Shown: positions 1 to 7,099, counted from the stretch's first letter. The stretch: 11,382 nt of DNA from Leptospira sp. 96542 (GCA_029310945.1 JARJFC010000080.1:1-11382), one strand, 5' to 3'. Program-made: numbers and translations. The notes: generated by a model not told the origin, from the letters alone.

Positions 1-116
1 GTAAATACAGAGCAGGGCATTCAAAACGAGAGGAGCTTTCCAACTCTTCTTCTCTTTCTCTTCACTGCTGCGCAGCTCTTAGGCGCGACTTTTTCTACCT
101 GATTTTTGCCAATTAC
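1..116. other. ORF-less cassette, partial copy (right end)
   Basis: This matches the distal ~115 bp of the ORF-less cassettes at 5282-5477 and 5641-5836, including the palindrome GCTGCGCAGC and the terminal CCAATTA before the repeat. It carries the variant GAGAGGAGCT where the central copies have GAGAAGCGCT. I see no convincing gene. Its first 37 bases are identical to the last 37 bases of the window. Confidence 0.7.
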
Positions 117-281
117 GCATAACGAACTAGACTTAACGACGTTCCTCGACCCTGAGTCCCGGGACGGGACGTTAGGGACTGGCACGTAGCTTGCGTATGC
201 GAGCGAGTGACAGAAGAGGAATGTGTCGCAGACCAAGCGAGGGCGTAAGTCCCGACGCGAAGCGTTAAGTCGCTGTTATGC
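117..281 (-). repeat. attC-like repeat 1
   Basis: Outer boxes are GCATAAC and GTTATGC. The inner pair is GACTTAACG / CGTTAAGTC. A middle stem CGTTCCTC pairs with GAGGAATG, and two internal hairpins follow (GTCCC/GGGAC, and CTTGC/GCGAG around GTAT). The right edge continues into an arm at 275-291 complementary to 1141-1157 at the far end of the DUF4238 cassette. Confidence 0.8.
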
Positions 282-292
282 GCTGGCCAGAT

Positions 293-1132
293 TTATAAAT
301 TCTTGCAAATTCTTTTGAGCTGATAATCTGAAGGACCAATTACATATCTAAATGCATTTTTAGCAATAGAAATATTTGTTTTCCTGATTTCTAGTTTATT
401 TCTCTGAATATTTTTAATTACAGAATTTCCCGTTTGAAAGAAAGATAAGGCTATTTTTGGAGTCAAAGGAATACTAATTTCTGTATTCTCAAAAACAATT
501 CCTGTATTCTCATTCTTATTTGTAATCAAAACTGGATTATCTGATGTAATGAAGCCACTTGAAATATTATCTGGAATTATAGAAATTACTAAATTCTTTC
601 TTAATAATATCTCTAAAAAGTTCATATCACTATTTTCACCAAACTTGGATAAAACAAATAAAACATAATTTTTCATTTCATATGAATAATTTCCATTTGG
701 TAATTTATCTATGGACAACCCATCCTTTTCAAATTCCTTTGCTAAACCTTCTTCTATATTTTGCATAAATGAGATTGTTCGTTTATATTGCCAAATTAGA
801 AATTGACCAAAGATAATTTTATCTTCTTCGCTTATATAAATTTTAGATGATATATTTGAGAAATTTTCTATCTCCGAGATTAATCTTTTTTTTGCGCCAG
901 CAAATTTGGTTTCTAAAGCCGATAAATATTTTTCAATCTTATTATCTTTTTCACCAGTTTCATTTCTGAAACTATAAAAATGATTTAAAGTCAGAAAGTT
1001 TTTAGTTCCACGTGAAAAGAAAAGTTTTTTGTCCTTATCAAAGATTTTTAATGGTTTATCAGGAAATTCCGATCTGAAATCAGTAAAACTTGAAAGATAA
1101 ATTTGAGGAACTGTATGTTGATTTTGTCCCAT
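293..1132 (-). CDS. DUF4238-like protein
   Basis: This is a 279-residue soluble protein. The N-terminus carries the pattern H-x-V-P-Q-x-Y-L-x-x-F at residues 6-16, which is the usual opening signature of the DUF4238 family. That family is widespread in accessory regions and its function is unknown to me. I chose the ATG at 1130-1132 because the frame upstream of it runs back into the repeat and encodes only repeat-derived sequence. The start lies 18 bp from repeat 2 and no good Shine-Dalgarno is visible. The stop lies 11 bp from repeat 1. It is the only gene of its cassette, so it must rely on transcription from outside or from within the repeat. The family assignment is from memory of the N-terminal motif; the rest of the protein is charged and Asn/Lys/Ile-rich with no membrane segment. 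Confidence 0.8.
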   Translation of the reverse strand: MGQNQHTVPQIYLSSFTDFRSEFPDKPLKIFDKDKKLFFSRGTKNFLTLNHFYSFRNETGEKDNKIEKYLSALETKFAGAKKRLISEIENFSNISSKIYISEEDKIIFGQFLIWQYKRTISFMQNIEEGLAKEFEKDGLSIDKLPNGNYSYEMKNYVLFVLSKFGENSDMNFLEILLRKNLVISIIPDNISSGFITSDNPVLITNKNENTGIVFENTEISIPLTPKIALSFFQTGNSVIKNIQRNKLEIRKTNISIAKNAFRYVIGPSDYQLKRICKNL

Positions 1133-1150
1133 AATTAGATTCTGGCTTGC

Positions 1151-1313
1151 GCATAACGAACTAGACTTAACGACGTTCCTCGACCCTGAGTCCCGGAACG
1201 GGACGTTAGGGACTGGCACGGAGTTTGCGAATGCAAACGAGTGACAGAAGAGGAATGTGTCGCAGACCGAGCGAGGGCTAGTCCCGAAGCGAAGCGTTAA
1301 GTCGCTGTTATGC
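1151..1313 (-). repeat. attC-like repeat 2
   Basis: Outer boxes are GCATAAC and GTTATGC; inner pair GACTTAACG / CGTTAAGTC; middle stem CGTTCCTC / GAGGAATG; hairpins GTCCC/GGGAC and GTTTGC-GAAT-GCAAAC. The last hairpin has T:A where other copies have C:G. The right arm at 1307-1325 pairs with 2136-2155 across the HigBA cassette with a one-base bulge. Confidence 0.82.
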
Positions 1314-1338
1314 GAAGTTTTCGGGTTGTTAGAATAGA

Positions 1339-1743
1339 TTACGCCACGGACGGCGTTTTCTTTCTTCCTGATTTAGATGTTTTCATTTGATATTCTTTTA
1401 CAAGAATGTCGGTAGGAATTCCTAGATTTTGATTAATTTTTCTGATCATTTCTAAAGTAAGTTTTCTTTTGCGATTTAGTATTTCAGTAGCACGACTTCG
1501 CCCGCCGATGAGATTTCCTAAATCTACACTTTTCATGTTCATATCATCCATGACTGATTTTAATGCTTCAATTGGATCCGGTTCATCAATGGGGTAATGT
1601 TTAGTTTCGTAAGCATCAACTAATGTTATTAAAATATCGAGTTTATCATAATCTGGTGTATTTTTCTTAGCATTCCAAATTTTTTCAATTTCAGAAAGAG
1701 CTTCTAAGTGATCTTTTTGATTTTTAATAGGTTTGATGTTCAT
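1339..1743 (-). CDS. higA: HigA-type antitoxin, helix-turn-helix
   Basis: This 134-residue protein has the layout of the large HigA antitoxin family (COG5499-like). An N-terminal helical region of about 55 residues (ALSEIEKIW..., ending in a YPIDEPDPIEAL stretch typical of the family) is followed by an XRE-like helix-turn-helix at about residues 60-115, containing MNMKSVDLGNLIGGRSRATE and a second part LTLEMIRKINQNLGIP. The C-terminus is basic (KSGRKK). Its role would be to bind and neutralise the HigB toxin and repress the shared promoter. Its ATG follows the HigB stop codon with no gap, so the two are translationally linked and toxin comes first, the usual HigBA order. The gene ends 25 bp from repeat 2. 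Confidence 0.88.
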   Translation of the reverse strand: MNIKPIKNQKDHLEALSEIEKIWNAKKNTPDYDKLDILITLVDAYETKHYPIDEPDPIEALKSVMDDMNMKSVDLGNLIGGRSRATEILNRKRKLTLEMIRKINQNLGIPTDILVKEYQMKTSKSGRKKTPSVA

Positions 1744-2043
1744 TTAAATCACCTCAGCATTGATTTTGTCATATTGTTCATGAGTTCCGATAAATCTTAT
1801 AAAGACCGTTTGAAGGTTATAATGAATCTTCACAATTAATCTGTATTTATTTCCATGTATGTTGAAAACTATTCTATTATCTTTAAGGAAACTAGCATTT
1901 CTGTATTTTTCCTTAATATCTGAAGGAGATTTCCATAAAGCTTTCGAAGTCTCTTTAAACCAAACTTCAATCGGAATTTTAGAGTCTGAGTATTTAGGTA
2001 TAGAGTAGAAATCTCTAAGTATTTTTCTAGAAATAACCCTCAC
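1744..2043 (-). CDS. higB: HigB-type mRNA interferase toxin
   Basis: This 99-residue protein matches the HigB toxin family (PF09907-like). It opens with MRVISRKILRDF and carries the family core R-I-V-F-N-I-H-G-N-K-Y-R-L, then F-I-R-F-I-G-T-H-E-Q-Y-D near the C-terminus. HigB toxins are RelE-fold ribosome-dependent endoribonucleases that cut mRNA when not bound by HigA. The start is a GTG at 2041-2043; it is supported because family members begin at this point of the alignment. The inferred -10 element ends only about six bases before this GTG, so the message would be leaderless or nearly so. The antitoxin follows directly. Toxin-antitoxin cassettes are common in large integron arrays, where they stabilise the array. 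Confidence 0.88.
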   Translation of the reverse strand: MRVISRKILRDFYSIPKYSDSKIPIEVWFKETSKALWKSPSDIKEKYRNASFLKDNRIVFNIHGNKYRLIVKIHYNLQTVFIRFIGTHEQYDKINAEVI

Positions 2044-2049
2044 AAATCA

Positions 2050-2078
2050 ATAATAACATGTTACCAGATTGGTAACAA
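2050..2078 (-). promoter_or_regulatory. higBA promoter
   Basis: On the minus strand a -35 TTGTTA (2073-2078) is followed by a 17-bp spacer and a -10 TATTAT (2050-2055). This places transcription start at or next to the HigB GTG. It is the best promoter candidate of this cassette and makes it independent of outside transcription. Confidence 0.6.
2059..2077. promoter_or_regulatory. Probable HigA/HigBA operator
   Basis: A perfect palindrome TGTTACC-AGATT-GGTAACA lies between the -35 and -10 hexamers and overlaps the -35. Type II antitoxins with an XRE domain bind such dyads and repress their own promoter, so this is the likely autoregulatory operator. Confidence 0.65.
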
Positions 2079-2148
2079 CAACTTTTTTGCTAATTTAGCG
2101 AGCACGGACGCTCGCAATTTATTTAAATAGAAGCGCCCGAAAATTTTC

Positions 2149-2309
2149 GCATAACGAACTAGACTTAACGACGTTCCCCGACCCTGAGTCCCTGCGGGAC
2201 GTTAGGGACTGGCACGGAGTTTGCGGAAGCAAACGAGTGACAGAAGGGGAATGTGTCGCAGACCAAGCGAGGGCTTGTCCCGAAGCGAAGCGTTAAGTCG
2301 CTGTTATGC
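2149..2309 (-). repeat. attC-like repeat 3
   Basis: Outer boxes GCATAAC / GTTATGC; inner pair GACTTAACG / CGTTAAGTC; middle stem CGTTCCCC / GGGGAATG, a compensatory change relative to repeats 1 and 2; hairpins GTCCC-TGC-GGGAC and GTTTGC-GGAA-GCAAAC. The right arm 2303-2320 pairs with 3150-3167 across the next cassette, 17 Watson-Crick pairs plus one G-T. Confidence 0.82.
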
Positions 2310-2316
2310 GACGTTT

Positions 2317-3126
2317 TTAATTGCTTAGTAGGTTTTTACATTTTGAGAAGAGAACTTCATTGTAATATCGATCTTTTTCGATAGGCTGTAGAACTTGTAT
2401 ACATTCTTTTGCGTAAAACTCTGAATCCTTTAGATTTTGGTTCTTCACGTGTATAAGAGCAAGACTTAATAATGCGTTTCCTTTTGCACTTCCAGTTAGA
2501 ACTTTTGCTAGTTCTTGTAAAAAAAATATTTTCTTATCATTGGGAATAGATTCATCAAAGTAAATTAGTTGAACATATTGATCGCCATATGTTGTTGTAG
2601 ATGAAGATCCGTTTAATCTTCCTCTTAGTAGATTTGAATATAATAAGGATTGATCCTTTACAAATTTAAATTTTTCTTCAGGACTATTTTTGGTATAATT
2701 TGTGAAATGTTTGAATTTGAAAAATAGGTCAGGCTGTGTATATCCATACTCCCAAAAAATTAGCTCAAGACCCTTCGTATTTTTATCAAATTTTTCCATA
2801 TGTATAAATTTTGAATTTGGTAGAAGATTAAGCTTGTTTAGCTGTTCAGTAGCTAAGTTTCTATCTCCTGATAACAAAGCTGTTTTTAGTATAGATAATT
2901 CTAGACCAATATTGTAAGGATCGTTTTCTTTAGAATTACTTAATTTACCTTTTAAATTTAGAAATCCTTTTAAGGCATTTTTAAAGTCTTTTTCGTTATC
3001 TATCAAACTTTGAGCTTCCATGAGCTGCTTTTCGAATTCTTCTAGACTGAAACTATTGTTTTCCTGTGGGAATAAAGGTGATAAGAATAAGATCGTCAAA
3101 AGCAGTATTGTAGTTTTTTTCTTCAT
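2317..3126 (-). CDS. Exported TPR-like helical protein
   Basis: This is a 269-residue protein with a clear N-terminal signal sequence: MKKK, then a hydrophobic core (TILLLTILFLSPLF), and probable signal peptidase I cleavage before QENN. There is no lipobox cysteine, so it is probably periplasmic. The mature part is helical with TPR-like spacing, most visibly SLEEFEKQLMEAQSLIDNE near the N-terminus and GNALLSLALIHVKNQNLKD plus SEFYAKECIQVL near the C-terminus. TPR-type proteins mediate protein contacts; no catalytic motif is visible. I chose the ATG at 3124-3126 because it begins the signal peptide and is preceded by AGGA at a workable distance; upstream codons in this frame come from the repeat. 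The stop is 8 bp from repeat 3 and lies inside the complementary cassette arm. Confidence 0.75.
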   Translation of the reverse strand: MKKKTTILLLTILFLSPLFPQENNSFSLEEFEKQLMEAQSLIDNEKDFKNALKGFLNLKGKLSNSKENDPYNIGLELSILKTALLSGDRNLATEQLNKLNLLPNSKFIHMEKFDKNTKGLELIFWEYGYTQPDLFFKFKHFTNYTKNSPEEKFKFVKDQSLLYSNLLRGRLNGSSSTTTYGDQYVQLIYFDESIPNDKKIFFLQELAKVLTGSAKGNALLSLALIHVKNQNLKDSEFYAKECIQVLQPIEKDRYYNEVLFSKCKNLLSN

Positions 3127-3160
3127 TTTAGTGTCCTTTGAATATTTTTTTAAAAATGTC

Positions 3161-3324
3161 GCATAACGAACTAGACTTACCGAAGTTCCCCGACCCTGAG
3201 TCCCGGAACGGGACGTTAGGGACTGGCATGTAGCTTGCGAACGCAAGGCGAATGCCCGAAGGGGAATTTGCCGTAGGCCGAGCGAGGGCTTGTCCCGAAG
3301 CGTAGCGGTAAGTCGCTGTTAGGC
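3161..3324 (-). repeat. attC-like repeat 4
   Basis: Left box GCATAAC but right box GTTAGGC, so the two boxes of this copy do not match fully. The right one instead matches GCCTAAC at the start of repeat 5. The inner pair is GACTTACCG / CGGTAAGTC, a double change from the common AACG/CGTT form. Middle stem GTTCCCC / GGGGAAT; hairpins GTCCC/GGGAC and CTTGC-GAAC-GCAAG. Right arm 3318-3332 pairs with 4169-4183. Confidence 0.82.
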
Positions 3325-3547
3325 GCAGTAATTTACACGAACTTACTTCGCGTTTAATCCTTTTTTCTTTATTAATATATTTTCTAAAAGTAATTCCATT
3401 TTTTCTATTGAAAAAGATTAAGAAATATTTGATAATTTGAAATTCGTGTGACAAAAAATTGGGATGATTTTTATGATTCTTTCATTCAGATTGAAAACAT
3501 TTTTTTTCTCAATTTAGGAGAAAAGAATTTCCATTAAGAATTGCCTT
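3325..3547. other. Non-coding 3' part of cassette
   Basis: This is 223 bp between repeat 4 and the stop of the next gene, the second longest gene-free stop-side gap. It is AT-rich with homopolymer T runs. A minus-strand frame from 3454 encodes about 40 lysine/phenylalanine-rich residues before running into the repeat, but has no ribosome binding site and I do not support it as a gene. I see no terminator with a clean stem and T-tract. Confidence 0.5.
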
Positions 3548-4144
3548 TTAGACAAGTATTTTTCTTATATCTATAACTTTATACTCTTCAGTATATAATT
3601 CAATGAGAGAATTTTGGGTTATATTTGGGATTTGTTTAAACTCTGAGTAATCTCCTAAGTATGAAATGAAATACTCTTCTTCAAAAAATCTTCTATTCAC
3701 TCTACGCGATCCTGAGAAATCGGATTTGTAGTTTAACTTGATATTATATTTATTTTTTAAATTTAATTCACCTAAATGAAAATACTTATCCCGATCAATA
3801 TAGATTTGAAAATTTCCGATTGTGTTCTGATCGGCTTGAAATTTAAAATCGGCAACAGTGAATTGACTTTTTTTATATTTATTGTATATCAAATCGCCTT
3901 CATAATAAGTATTATCAGGAAAACGCCCGGAATTTATATTGTGTGTAATAACTAAGAATTCGGATTGAATGAATTTTGGAGAATTGATAGAAATTGAATT
4001 TAGATAAACAATATTTTCTTCAATTTTATTGTATGATAAATAGCTATCAGGTATAGAAACCTGTTTGTAACCATATTCTCTATACTCTTCTTTGTCAAAA
4101 TTTGTTTCAAATTTTAGAACTTTAAATACATTTTTTTCTAACAT
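3548..4144 (-). CDS. Hypothetical protein, 198 aa
   Basis: I do not recognise a family. The protein is soluble, has no signal peptide or membrane segment, and is rich in Tyr, Asn, Ile and Lys with many aromatic residues. Alternating hydrophobic residues suggest mostly beta structure. An acidic/aromatic stretch RRFFEEEYFISYLGDYSEF lies near residue 150. The start ATG at 4142-4144 is 33 bp from repeat 5 and has no visible Shine-Dalgarno; the preceding sequence is AT-rich. The stop lies 223 bp from repeat 4, so this cassette has an unusually long tail. As the single gene of a cassette its function cannot be read from neighbours. Confidence 0.7.
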   Translation of the reverse strand: MLEKNVFKVLKFETNFDKEEYREYGYKQVSIPDSYLSYNKIEENIVYLNSISINSPKFIQSEFLVITHNINSGRFPDNTYYEGDLIYNKYKKSQFTVADFKFQADQNTIGNFQIYIDRDKYFHLGELNLKNKYNIKLNYKSDFSGSRRVNRRFFEEEYFISYLGDYSEFKQIPNITQNSLIELYTEEYKVIDIRKILV

Positions 4145-4176
4145 TGTAAGTTTTGATAAATTAATTTTATTATTGC

Positions 4177-4339
4177 GCCTAACGAACTAGCCTTAACGAC
4201 GTTCCTCGGAGCTGAGCCTCTGGAAGAGGCGTTAGCGTCGGCACGGAGTCTTGCGGAGGCAAGAAACGTGCCGGAGAGGAATGTGTCGCAGACCGAGCGA
4301 GGGCTTGACCCGAAGCGAAGCGTTAAGGCGCTGTTATGC
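4177..4339 (-). repeat. attC-like repeat 5
   Basis: Left box GCCTAAC, right box GTTATGC. Inner pair GCCTTAACG / CGTTAAGGC, compensatory to GACTTAACG/CGTTAAGTC. The first hairpin is GCCTCT-GGA-AGAGGC and the second is GGCACG...CGTGCC enclosing CTTGC-GGAG-GCAAG; both are paired despite different sequence from other copies. Middle stem CGTTCCTC / GAGGAATG. Right arm 4333-4347 pairs with 5111-5125. Confidence 0.82.
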
Positions 4340-4383
4340 GCAGTGGCGAGTTCCTTAAGGGAAATCAGGAAAATTGAATTTGT

Positions 4384-5082
4384 TTAAAATCTTGGTTCTC
4401 CATCACTATAATAGTCGAGTTTATCAATGTTTTCAAATCTGCAGCCAAGTTTTGCGTCAAAAATTACAATTTTGTTGCAGTATGGATTTTTTAAAAAAAT
4501 CAGATCGGAAATATTTGAACAGTAAGTGATGTAATCCTTAGGTCTTGAAGATCCAGTTAAGGCATAAATAAAATATTTCCCAGGCTTTACGCTTATCTCA
4601 AACTCTCCTAAATTATTTATTTTGCGTCCAATTGGAACATCAATTTTTTGATTGGTTTTTATGTTCACTAGATAAAGACCAGAAACCTCAAAAAATTCAC
4701 TTGGGTAGCTGATTTTCCCTTGAAAAACTGGTAATGTATTATCGTCATAACAGAATTTGGAATAAGGTAAAAAAGTTACTAAAAAAACATTGAATACCCA
4801 ACCCGTTTTATCATCTTTTTTGACTTTATACCAATTTCCTTTTTTATTTTCAAAAATACCTTCTGGACCATTTTTATCTATTAATTCACATTCATCTCCT
4901 TGATTTAATTTTAAAAGAATGCTTGAATCTAAGGATGGTTCACTTCTGATGTTTACGCCATCTCCCATTGAATAAATCCATACTTTCAATTTCTGTTTAA
5001 TTTCTGATTTTTTAGTTTCACTTTTTGTAAAACAATTGGAAATCATAATACAAATTATAAGAGTTTTGACAAAGTTAGCCAT
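4384..5082 (-). CDS. SH3-domain lipoprotein
   Basis: This is a 232-residue predicted lipoprotein. The signal peptide ends in the lipobox-like MISNC with lipidated Cys17; spirochaete lipoboxes tolerate such residues. A bacterial SH3 domain spans about residues 33-95: it contains GVNIRSEPSLDSSILLKL, a G-x-x-C-E-L-I-D turn, W-Y-K-V and T-G-W-V-F. Such SH3b domains usually bind peptidoglycan or peptides. The second half, about residues 118-205, looks like a small beta-sandwich: GKISYPSEFFEVSGLYLV, then GEFEISVKPGKYFIYALTG, the pattern of transthyretin/carboxypeptidase regulatory-like domains. The start ATG at 5080-5082 has AAGGA upstream. SH3-lipoproteins of this style are frequent in Leptospira, which supports the organism guess. 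Confidence 0.82.
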   Translation of the reverse strand: MANFVKTLIICIMISNCFTKSETKKSEIKQKLKVWIYSMGDGVNIRSEPSLDSSILLKLNQGDECELIDKNGPEGIFENKKGNWYKVKKDDKTGWVFNVFLVTFLPYSKFCYDDNTLPVFQGKISYPSEFFEVSGLYLVNIKTNQKIDVPIGRKINNLGEFEISVKPGKYFIYALTGSSRPKDYITYCSNISDLIFLKNPYCNKIVIFDAKLGCRFENIDKLDYYSDGEPRF

Positions 5083-5118
5083 ATTTTTTATTCCTTAATT
5101 GAGATATTTAGCCATTGC

Positions 5119-5281
5119 GCATAACGAACTAGGCTTGCCGACGTTTCCCGCCCCTGAGCCTTTAGGCGTTAGGGACTGGCTACGAGACTTGCGTAAGCAA
5201 GGTGAGTGCCAGAAGGGAAATGTGCCTTTAGGCCAAGCGAGGGCATCAGTCCCGAAGCGCAGCGGTAAGCCGTTGTTATGC
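5119..5281 (-). repeat. attC-like repeat 6 (subtype B)
   Basis: Subtype B differs from the common form throughout: inner pair GGCTTGCCG / CGGTAAGCC, middle stem CGTTTCCC / GGGAAATG, first hairpin GCCT-TT-AGGC, second hairpin CTTGC-GTAA-GCAAG. Outer boxes GCATAAC / GTTATGC. Its left spacer GAACTA is of the common type while repeats 7, 8 and 12 have GAACCA. Right arm 5275-5289 pairs with 5470-5484 across the ORF-less cassette. Confidence 0.82.
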
Positions 5282-5477
5282 GGAGTTGGTGATGTATACG
5301 ATAAAACGATTATACGAAGTGTAGGAAATTGGAGCGCCCCACTCACTAGCTTGCTCGTAAATACAGAGCAGGGCATTCAAAACGAGAAGCGCTTTCCAAC
5401 TCTTCATCTCTTCTCTTTCTCTTCACTGCTGCGCAGCTCTTAGGCGCGACTTTTTCTACCTGATTTTTGCCAATTAC
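5282..5477. other. ORF-less cassette, copy a
   Basis: This 196-bp segment is clearly more GC-rich than the gene cassettes. It contains the palindrome GCTGCGCAGC at 5428-5437 and a minus-strand TATAAT at 5309-5314 that lacks a recognisable -35. Reading frames through it continue into the adjacent repeats, have no ribosome binding site and change length between copies, so I do not call a protein. It recurs at 5641-5836 and partly at both window ends. It may be a regulatory or RNA-encoding cassette, or simply a non-coding cassette that multiplied. Confidence 0.75.
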
Positions 5478-5640
5478 GCATAACGAACCAGGCTTACCGA
5501 CGTTTCCCGCCCCTGAGCCTTTAGGCGTTAGGGACTGGCTACGAGACTTGCGTAAGCAAGGTGAGTGCCAGAAGGGAAATGTGCCTTTAGGCCAAGCGAG
5601 GGCATCAGTCCCGAAGCGCAGCGGTAAGCCGTTGTTATGC
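5478..5640 (-). repeat. attC-like repeat 7 (subtype B)
   Basis: Outer boxes GCATAAC / GTTATGC, inner pair GGCTTACCG / CGGTAAGCC (fully paired), middle stem CGTTTCCC / GGGAAATG, hairpins GCCT/AGGC and CTTGC-GTAA-GCAAG. It is nearly identical to repeat 6. Together with its segment it forms the second unit of a 359-bp tandem duplication. Right arm 5634-5648 pairs with 5829-5843. Confidence 0.82.
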
Positions 5641-5836
5641 GGAGTTGGTAATTTAAACGATAAAACGATTATACGAAGTGTAGAAAATTGGAGCGCCCCA
5701 CTCACTAGCTTGCTCGTAAATCCAGAGCAGGGCATTCAAAACGAGAAGCGCTTTCCAACTCTTCCTCTCTTCTCTTTGTCTTCACTGCTGCGCAGCTCTT
5801 AGGCGCGACTTTTTCTGCTTGATTTTTGCCAATTTC
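5641..5836. other. ORF-less cassette, copy b
   Basis: Same length as the segment at 5282-5477 and differing by a small number of scattered substitutions (for example AATTTAAACG for GATGTATACG near its left end). The repeat starts are 359 bp apart on both sides (5119, 5478, 5837), so this is a perfect-length tandem cassette duplication. No gene is supported. Confidence 0.75.
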
Positions 5837-5999
5837 GCATAACGAACCAGGCTTGCCGACGTTTCCCGACCCTGAGCCTTTAGGCGTTAGGGACTGGCTA
5901 CGAGACTTGCGTAAGCAAGGTGAGTGCCAGAAGGGAAATGTGCCTTTAGGCCAAGCGAGGGCATCAGTCCCGAAGCGCAGCGGTAAGCCGATGTTATAC
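5837..5999 (-). repeat. attC-like repeat 8 (subtype B)
   Basis: Left box GCATAAC, right box GTTATAC, matching GTATAAC at repeat 9 rather than its own left box. Inner pair GGCTTGCCG / CGGTAAGCC, spacer GAT instead of GTT or GCT before the right box. Middle stem CGTTTCCC / GGGAAATG. Right arm 5993-6009 pairs with 6881-6897. Confidence 0.82.
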
Positions 6000-6467
6000 G
6001 CAGTGCTGTTCTGAAAAAGTTGCATGTTATTTAAAAACTAATATTATTGATTTATCTTTATAATATAAATTTTATTATTAATTTCAGATTCTTTAAATTC
6101 GGAATTTTTTCACAGGACAATACCTTTTATCTATCGTAATTTTAATTTCGATTTCTAGGTTTTTTTAATTTTAGGAGGTAAGGTATTTTGTTTACAGGAT
6201 GAATTAAACATTATTCGATTTTTTATATTTTAGATTCCTAAATAATTGATAAGTTTATCTTTTTTTTTTAAAAAATGAAAAAGATGGAATTGTTGATTTA
6301 TCTAAATTAACTAAATTAACATTAAAATATTAACAATAATTTCCCTTAAGATTTGTTTATTAAGTGAACAATAAAATAACTTATAAGTAATATATTATTT
6401 TATTAATTTACTAAATAGAAAGTATGAATTTTATAAGTTGACTACATATAGATAGTATTACTCAAAA
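6000..6467. other. Very AT-rich gene-free stretch in cassette
   Basis: This is 468 bp between repeat 8 and the stop of the DUF2019-like gene, the longest gene-free interval of the window. It is made of short A/T runs. No frame on either strand gives a supportable gene. A strong Shine-Dalgarno-like GGAGGTAAGG on the plus strand near 6175 is followed only by stops within a few codons. It may be the remains of a decayed second gene or an untranslated RNA; the sequence does not decide. Confidence 0.5.
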
Positions 6468-6839
6468 TTAGGTCCTAATGTTTCCCTTTTCCCATTCTTT
6501 TAGAAACATGTCAATGGACAAATACATAAGTCCTAATCCTTCTGTAGATTTTTTGTATTTCTCATTAAGTTTTTTTAAAACTGAAAGAGCTTTTTTTTCG
6601 TCAAAATGGATAACATATACTGCTGAAATATATTTAATATAATCGCTTTTCTCTTCGATCATTAATTCCAAAATTTCTTTTCCTTTTGAATGTTTAAGTA
6701 AATTTTTAAACAATTTATCCATTTTTGAATAGATTTTATTTGTCGTTTTTGAATCTTCGATTACCTCATAGGCAAATTTGCAGTATTCAAGAGCGTATTT
6801 CAGACATTCTTCTTTTGTTTTTTCATAATTGAAATTCAT
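6468..6839 (-). CDS. DUF2019-like alpha-helical protein
   Basis: This 123-residue protein is all helical and resembles the DUF2019 family: an N-terminal helix with A-L-E-Y-C-K-F-A, the segment TTNKIYSKMDKLFKNLLKHS, a central helix YIKYISAVYVIHFDEKKALS followed by VLKKLNEKYK, and a C-terminal MYLSIDMFLKEWEKGNI, the last ending in the family-typical L-k-E-W-x-x-G. DUF2019 proteins are HEAT-like and often found near polymorphic toxins, where an immunity role has been suggested; no toxin is seen here. The ATG at 6837-6839 has no Shine-Dalgarno and lies about 50 bp from repeat 9, with several AT-rich -10-like hexamers just upstream. The family call is from motif memory only. Confidence 0.65.
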   Translation of the reverse strand: MNFNYEKTKEECLKYALEYCKFAYEVIEDSKTTNKIYSKMDKLFKNLLKHSKGKEILELMIEEKSDYIKYISAVYVIHFDEKKALSVLKKLNEKYKKSTEGLGLMYLSIDMFLKEWEKGNIRT

Positions 6840-6890
6840 ATTAAAATATATTTTTAATTTATTTCTATTAATAAATTTTTACAGCATTGC

Positions 6891-7053
6891 GTATAACGAA
6901 CTAGACTTAACGACGTTCCTCGACCCTGAGTCCCGAAGGGACGTTAGGGGCTGGAACGAGTCTTGCGGAGGCAAGAGGAGTTCCAGAGAGGAATGTGTCG
7001 AAGACCGAGTGAGGGCGCAAGTCCCGAAACGAAGCGTTAAGGCGCTGTTATCT
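6891..7053 (-). repeat. attC-like repeat 9
   Basis: Left box GTATAAC, right box GTTATCT, which do not match each other; each matches the box at the other end of its flanking cassette. Inner pair GACTTAACG / CGTTAAGGC with one mismatch. The middle hairpin is extended: CTGGAAC / GTTCCAG enclosing CTTGC-GGAG-GCAAG. Middle stem CGTTCCTC / GAGGAATG. Right arm 7047-7063 pairs with 8317-8333. Confidence 0.82.
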
Positions 7054-7099
7054 GCAGTGCGCTTTTAGTTTAATTCCGATGGCTAGTTAACTGCCAAAA

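Noticed and set aside
1133..1219. Longer N-terminus for the DUF4238-like protein
   Set aside because: The added 29 codons are encoded by repeat 2 and its edge; the family motif begins just after the ATG at 1130-1132.
2702..2917. Plus-strand 71-codon frame
   Set aside because: It is antisense to the well-supported exported protein gene and has no ribosome binding site.
3127..3246. Longer N-terminus for the exported protein
   Set aside because: The added 40 codons come from repeat 4; the signal peptide and the AGGA motif fit the ATG at 3124-3126.
3128..3454. Minus-strand 108-codon frame overlapping repeat 4
   Set aside because: Most of it is repeat-derived sequence; its first ~43 codons have no ribosome binding site and its end overlaps the secreted-protein gene start.
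5095..6025. Open frames of about 60-130 codons on both strands through the ORF-less cassettes and repeats
   Set aside because: They run through the structured repeat cores, share the same repeat-derived peptide strings with frames elsewhere, and have no ribosome binding site. The same applies to frames at 21-236 and 11080-11365.
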